Translations under genes and position numbers: made by a program | Assembly: GCA_963585895.1 (NCBI GenBank) | Contig: OY757921.1 | Location: 53,171,590-53,235,589, forward strand | Source: Sepioteuthis lessoniana | Lineage: Eukaryota > Mollusca > Cephalopoda > Myopsida > Loliginidae | Reading direction: 5' to 3' | Length of the DNA: 64,000 bases | The notes under the pieces: model-generated | What the model saw: the letters and a program-made list of their open reading frames with translations, nothing else | What the model was told of the DNA's origin: nothing | The model's database searches: none | Part shown: positions 60,157 through 64,000 of the stretch, piece by piece | Layout: each line of letters opens with the position of its first letter | Position numbering within the stretch: the first letter of the stretch is position 1

Positions 60157-61070
60157 AGTGTTTCCTTCTATAAGTTTCCAGACTTTTTTCGTATGGGCAT
60201 TAAAAATTCTCGTAGACTCTTGAAAATTCAGTATGCTATTGCTATACATCTTATGAGATGACTCATTAATTTTTATGATTTCAGGTTCTAATGAACAGCT
60301 ACAACAGCAATTGGAATACGCCGTACTAAAGCCTGATTGTCACAGCTGGTGTATTTCAAAAATGCAGTCTGGACGTGAAGAGCCTTTAAAAGAACGATAT
60401 GTAATAAAATTGTTTTAAACTTGGAAAAATGCCACAGAAACGTATGGGGTGCTTCAGAATGCTTTTGGAGCATCTTGCATGAATCGAGCATCAGTTTTTG
60501 AGTAGCATAAGAGATTCAAGGAAGGCAGGGAGTCTGTGAGGGATGATTAGAGGTGTGGGAAGGGTAAGGAAGTCAGTACACCAGAGTTGATTGGTCAAAG
60601 GGTTAGGGTTAAGGTTAGGGTTATTATGTTGAGGTTTGAAGGGAGTTCAGGAAGAGATTCCATCGGAAGAGGCCAGCACTCTTCAAATCGGGTCAGTGGC
60701 ATTTCCACCAGGACAATGCACCAGTCCACAACTACATCCTTGTCACAGACTATTTGACTAATATGGGCATCAAGACAGTTCCTCAGCCTCCCTATTGTCC
60801 AGACGTTGCTCCCTGTGACTTTTGGTTATTCCCTAAGCTCAGAGGCTGTCATTATGCGACAATTGAGGAGATGAAAGAAGGTGTGAGAAAGGTTATTGAC
60901 ACGCTCACACAAGAGGACTTCCACGAGGCCTTCCAGAAGTTGTTGGAACGGTACAAAAAGTGCATTGTAGTCGGAGGAGATTACTTCGAATGGGACTAAA
61001 GTTTCATGTGTGTACTATCAATAAAAGTGCCCATTCGAAAAAAGTCATGAAACTTATTTAATGATCCTCG
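60157..61070 (+). mobile_element. mariner, internally deleted copy
   Basis: Same family as 19,176-20,493. The 5' part matches to about 60,598 and the 3' part resumes near 60,635, missing about 430 bp of the transposase centre. The 3' frame 60,754-60,999 is open and carries CPDVAPCDFWLFPKLRGC through GGDYFEWD. The right end is followed by TA. The left end is less clear. Confidence 0.85.
60600..60623 (+). repeat. Four telomere-type hexamers at the mariner deletion junction
   Basis: Four consecutive hexamers GGGTTA, GGGTTA, AGGTTA, GGGTTA sit exactly where the internal part of the mariner is missing. TTAGGG is the usual metazoan telomere unit. The fourth-hexamer phase is kept and only one base differs. 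Confidence 0.9.
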
Positions 61071-61739
61071 TATGTCAAATGATACAAGGAACTCTGTTTT
61101 TACGCAACAAGGAAGTTGAATGATCATTGATGAAAATCGAAAGTAACCAGGAACAGAACGACTAGAATAAAATTTCAGGACAAGATCCAAAATTTCGACA
61201 AGCTATTTTGCCTACTCATATCGTACTAAACCACACATTGACAAATTGGTTCTGAGTGATTTGTAGATTTTTGGTAAACCTTCCATCCGACGTCAAAGTG
61301 TGCCACCAGGACAAATCCTCTCATAAATTTCATTTGAAACGTATTTTCCTTTTTATAATTGAAGAAACCATTTCTGAATTTTAACATTCATTTTTAGAGT
61401 ATTGTTAAAAGACAGATCCCCTAATTTGTGGAATTTAATACATTGTCTAAATGACAGACATCTTATCAATGTAATTAGAGCGATTTAGGATAACGACACC
61501 TGCTCCTTTATCGGGTCTAGTAAGGTAATTATTGGTATTGTTCTTCAGCCGTTTGGCTGTTTCAAAATGGTTCATCAGCCAAAAGAAACCTTTTGAATCG
61601 ACCCGGGAATTTACTAATTTCTGAGTCTAGTCATTCAGAAGCCTTTAAGTAAATTAGCATTAAAAATTAGAGAATGGCTATTCAATTAAGAGAAAAATAT
61701 CTCAAACTCATTAAAGGTAGTAATCCAATTGACATTCTT

Positions 61740-62870
61740 AGGGGATGCAAAAATACTGATTTTTTACTTTCCGACAGAATATGAAAATAAAAATCGATTA
61801 TATGTTCGACTGATGTGATTCTAGTAGCAAATGTCCTTCTAATTAAGAAATTCAAGAAATTTTTGTTTTCTGAAAGAATTTTTTAATAAATAATATCATC
61901 GCAAATGGGTAGATATTTTGAGAAACGGATTTTATCACAGAAAAAAAAAGTAGTCCATGCATAACTTCAAGCTGCTTTGTATTGGGATTTTAATGAAACG
62001 GTAGAAGAATTATGGTACTTAATCTTTCAGGTGCGTCTGAAAATATAGCCTGGAACTACGGGGTTACTTACACAAGAAAGAAAGAACCTAATCTTACTTT
62101 TAAGAGAAGTCACTTTACCGATCAACCTTTTTAAGAGTATGTATGAATTGAGGGCTTCACTGGCCCAGCAGACATACATATATATATATATATTTTTTTT
62201 TCTAAAAAAAACAACAATCGGTCACATTAAGATAATAAATTTATTTCCATCCAGTTAAAAGCATTGATGCTCTAAAAAAATTAAAAGGACTTCTTCAGAT
62301 CCAAGAAGAAATTATTTTTCCAACCAGATAGAAAGAAAACAAAACAAAAAACTATTTCTCCAATGTGTTAAACAAAAATAACTGTCACAATAATACATTT
62401 AAAATTCAAACATTTATGACAAAATTATTCGGACAATCTAATTTTAGTATATCAATTTTTATCATTAAAATGAAATTATAAAAAAATAATAACGTTAATT
62501 ATGGTAACCCCTCACTTAAACTACTATAATAGAGTAAAATCACTTATATAAATTACAAATTCAGATTCATTTGCCAATTTGATAAATCATAGTCCATAAT
62601 TTACTGTTTGTTTACTTATTCACTTAATTTTTTGAAAATAGTCGAAATCAACTTTTATGCTTACATCTATCTATCAAATCACATCTCTGATTCAATAGGT
62701 TACCAGGATCAGGGTAATTTTTTGGATAAAGTTGTTCAAGCGTTTAAGAGAGAACAAATGATTAGGATTATAATATCTTAATTTCCCTCTAACCGATGAA
62801 ATTCCAATTTATATTTTTTTAAATTTTTTCTTTGGAAAATAATTGCTTGATATACTAATTTTTCGCATCA
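61740..62870. other. Intergenic, nothing recognised
   Basis: AT-rich; a short TA/T run near 62,175-62,205. No coding relic. Confidence 0.5.
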
Positions 62871-63984
62871 GTTTTAGCTGATGTTTATCAATAGAGTTTA
62901 AGTGACAGCCAGTCTCCTCAAGTCTCCAGGACTTTCTCAGTATTCTGGCCGTTCTCAATCATGTTTTAGTTTGGATGATCTCCACTCGGCCTCCAACCTC
63001 CAAGTCCTCGAATCTCTTAAATAATACTTTGGTGACTGTATCAAAAGCACCAATAACGATTGGTATAATCGTTACCTTCATGTTCCATAGTTTTTCAATT
63101 CCCTAGCAAGGTCCTGGTACTTATCCTTCTTTTCACTTTTTTTTCAGTTTTAACCCGTGATCAGCCGAGACAGCAAATTTCACAATTTTTTATTGATTAT
63201 TATAAGGTCTGGTCTTCTGGCCGAGATTAGGGGATACATTTATACGTCAAAGTCCCATAGAAGTTTGTGTGTGTCATTCTTCAGGACAGATGCTGTGTTG
63301 TGCATATACTATGTGTTCGTATGGTTTAAATTTCTTGCACACTCCCAGTAGATCTTCCCCACCCAGTCTTGTCTAGTCTTATACTCCTTCTGAGCTAACT
63401 TGTTGCATTCGTTTATTATTTGATTGATATTTTCGTCTCTATCACCCCATGACCTACATTTGCTATTTTGTTGCGTCTTATATATTCTCTCTTTGATTTG
63501 ATTGGTTCTTAAGGCACTGTCTTGTGCTGCTATTAGGAGACGTTCTGTTTCTCTTTTAAAGTTTATTTACTTTACCAAGTCCAGGTTTTCTTGTGTGAGA
63601 TGTTGTTTATTAGTCGTTTAAAACGCCCATTTTTCTTCCCATTTTTGTTCCTAGTTATGGTCATTCTGTTGGTCATCGTATTGTCAGTATCATTTTTAAT
63701 GGCTGTAATCAGTTTTCCTTCGTGTTTTTCTATGTTGTCCCCGAGTTGTTGTATCGATGTGTCAACACTGTCTTCAATACTGGCAAGTCCTCTTCCTCCA
63801 TACTTTCTTGATACGTATATTCTTTTTGAATTTTGTCTTTCATCTTCATTTGTGTGATGGTGTCAGCCTCCAAGATACTCAAGTATTTGTAGGTTTCCTT
63901 TTCTCCGAGCGTTTTTATCTTGTCTTGATTTGCTAGTTCCATTCCGTCAGTCAGATGTCGTTTACCACTTTTCATTACTAGCAT
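62870..63984 (-). mobile_element. LINE 3' half, runs off the window
   Basis: On the minus strand, 63,984-63,730 reads MLVMKSGKRHLTDGMELAN and KETYKYLSILEADTITQMKM. Further on is the C-terminal zinc-knuckle region near 63,460-63,380, then a 3' end near 62,880. This is the least interrupted 3' half of the family also present at 16,630, 41,970 and 51,600. Confidence 0.75.
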
Positions 63985-64000
63985 GATGCTTTTTTCTATG

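Larger units (their letters stand above)
59090..61740 (-). mobile_element. Penelope-like retroelement relic with GIY-YIG, split by a mariner
   Basis: On the minus strand: RPDKGAGVVIL near 61,530-61,495 (RT N-terminal signature), YFYAHYVDDTFDYFSSS near 59,930-59,880 (catalytic YVDD), and DADYIGRTIQKLEVRAGHL near 59,290-59,235 (GIY-YIG-type nuclease). The mariner at 60,157-61,070 interrupts it, so the Penelope copy is older. It is a different subfamily from the one at 6,930 and has many stops. Confidence 0.75.

Noticed and set aside
60754-60999. Open 81-codon frame as a domesticated transposase gene
   Set aside because: It is just the 3' end of the deleted mariner, still in its transposon context with TIR and no host promoter or intron.

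Overview
This is eukaryotic genomic DNA: introns with GT/AG borders, very long AT/GT microsatellites, and dense retroelements and DNA transposons. Phase-1 extracellular-domain exons together with a typical invertebrate repeat load (tRNA-derived SINEs, Penelope-like elements, mariner, RTE-like and other LINEs, Ty3/gypsy) suggest a lophotrochozoan. A cephalopod such as an octopus is the best guess, but that assignment is inference from repeat style and not proof.

Positions 1-24,034 (+) hold the 3' part of one large secreted mosaic gene; its 5' end lies upstream of the window. Reading splice borders by eye gives about 20 exons and roughly 1,300 codons in a continuous frame. Domain order is EGF, (18-nt microexon), vWA, EGF, VWD (two exons), C8, TIL, TILa/EGF-like, then EGF, EGF, EGF, EGF, VWD (two exons), C8, TIL, TILa/EGF-like, an 18-nt microexon, a 33-nt exon and a cysteine-containing terminal exon. 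It is a tandem duplication of an EGF...VWD-C8-TIL-TILa module with the same intron positions and phases in both halves. Intron sequence around the first EGF exon of each half is also duplicated. VWD-C8-TIL modules occur in gel-forming mucins, zonadhesin, IgGFc-binding protein, SCO-spondin and some invertebrate adhesive secretions, so a secreted, disulphide-rich matrix, mucus or adhesive role is the reasonable inference. The two halves have diverged in informative ways: the first VWD keeps a GDPH motif (autocleavage-type) and the second has GHSH; the second C8 has lost two cysteines.

Positions 25,425-32,705 (+) hold two phase-1 PAN/apple-type exons and a possible tiny terminal exon with a polyadenylation signal. 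They are either a separate small gene with an unseen first exon or alternative 3' exons of the upstream gene; every phase is compatible.

Positions about 27,000-64,000 are essentially transposon territory: an RTE-like LINE (-), a LINE 3' end, a probable solo LTR of about 1.6 kb with a matching 5-bp target duplication, a gypsy relic (-), a Penelope fragment, a small TIR element, an inverted nest of two LINE families at 42-53 kb, a DD34E Tc1-like relic (-), and a Penelope-like relic (-) that carries a deleted mariner whose deletion is patched with four telomere-type hexamers. All the transposon reading frames I followed are broken.
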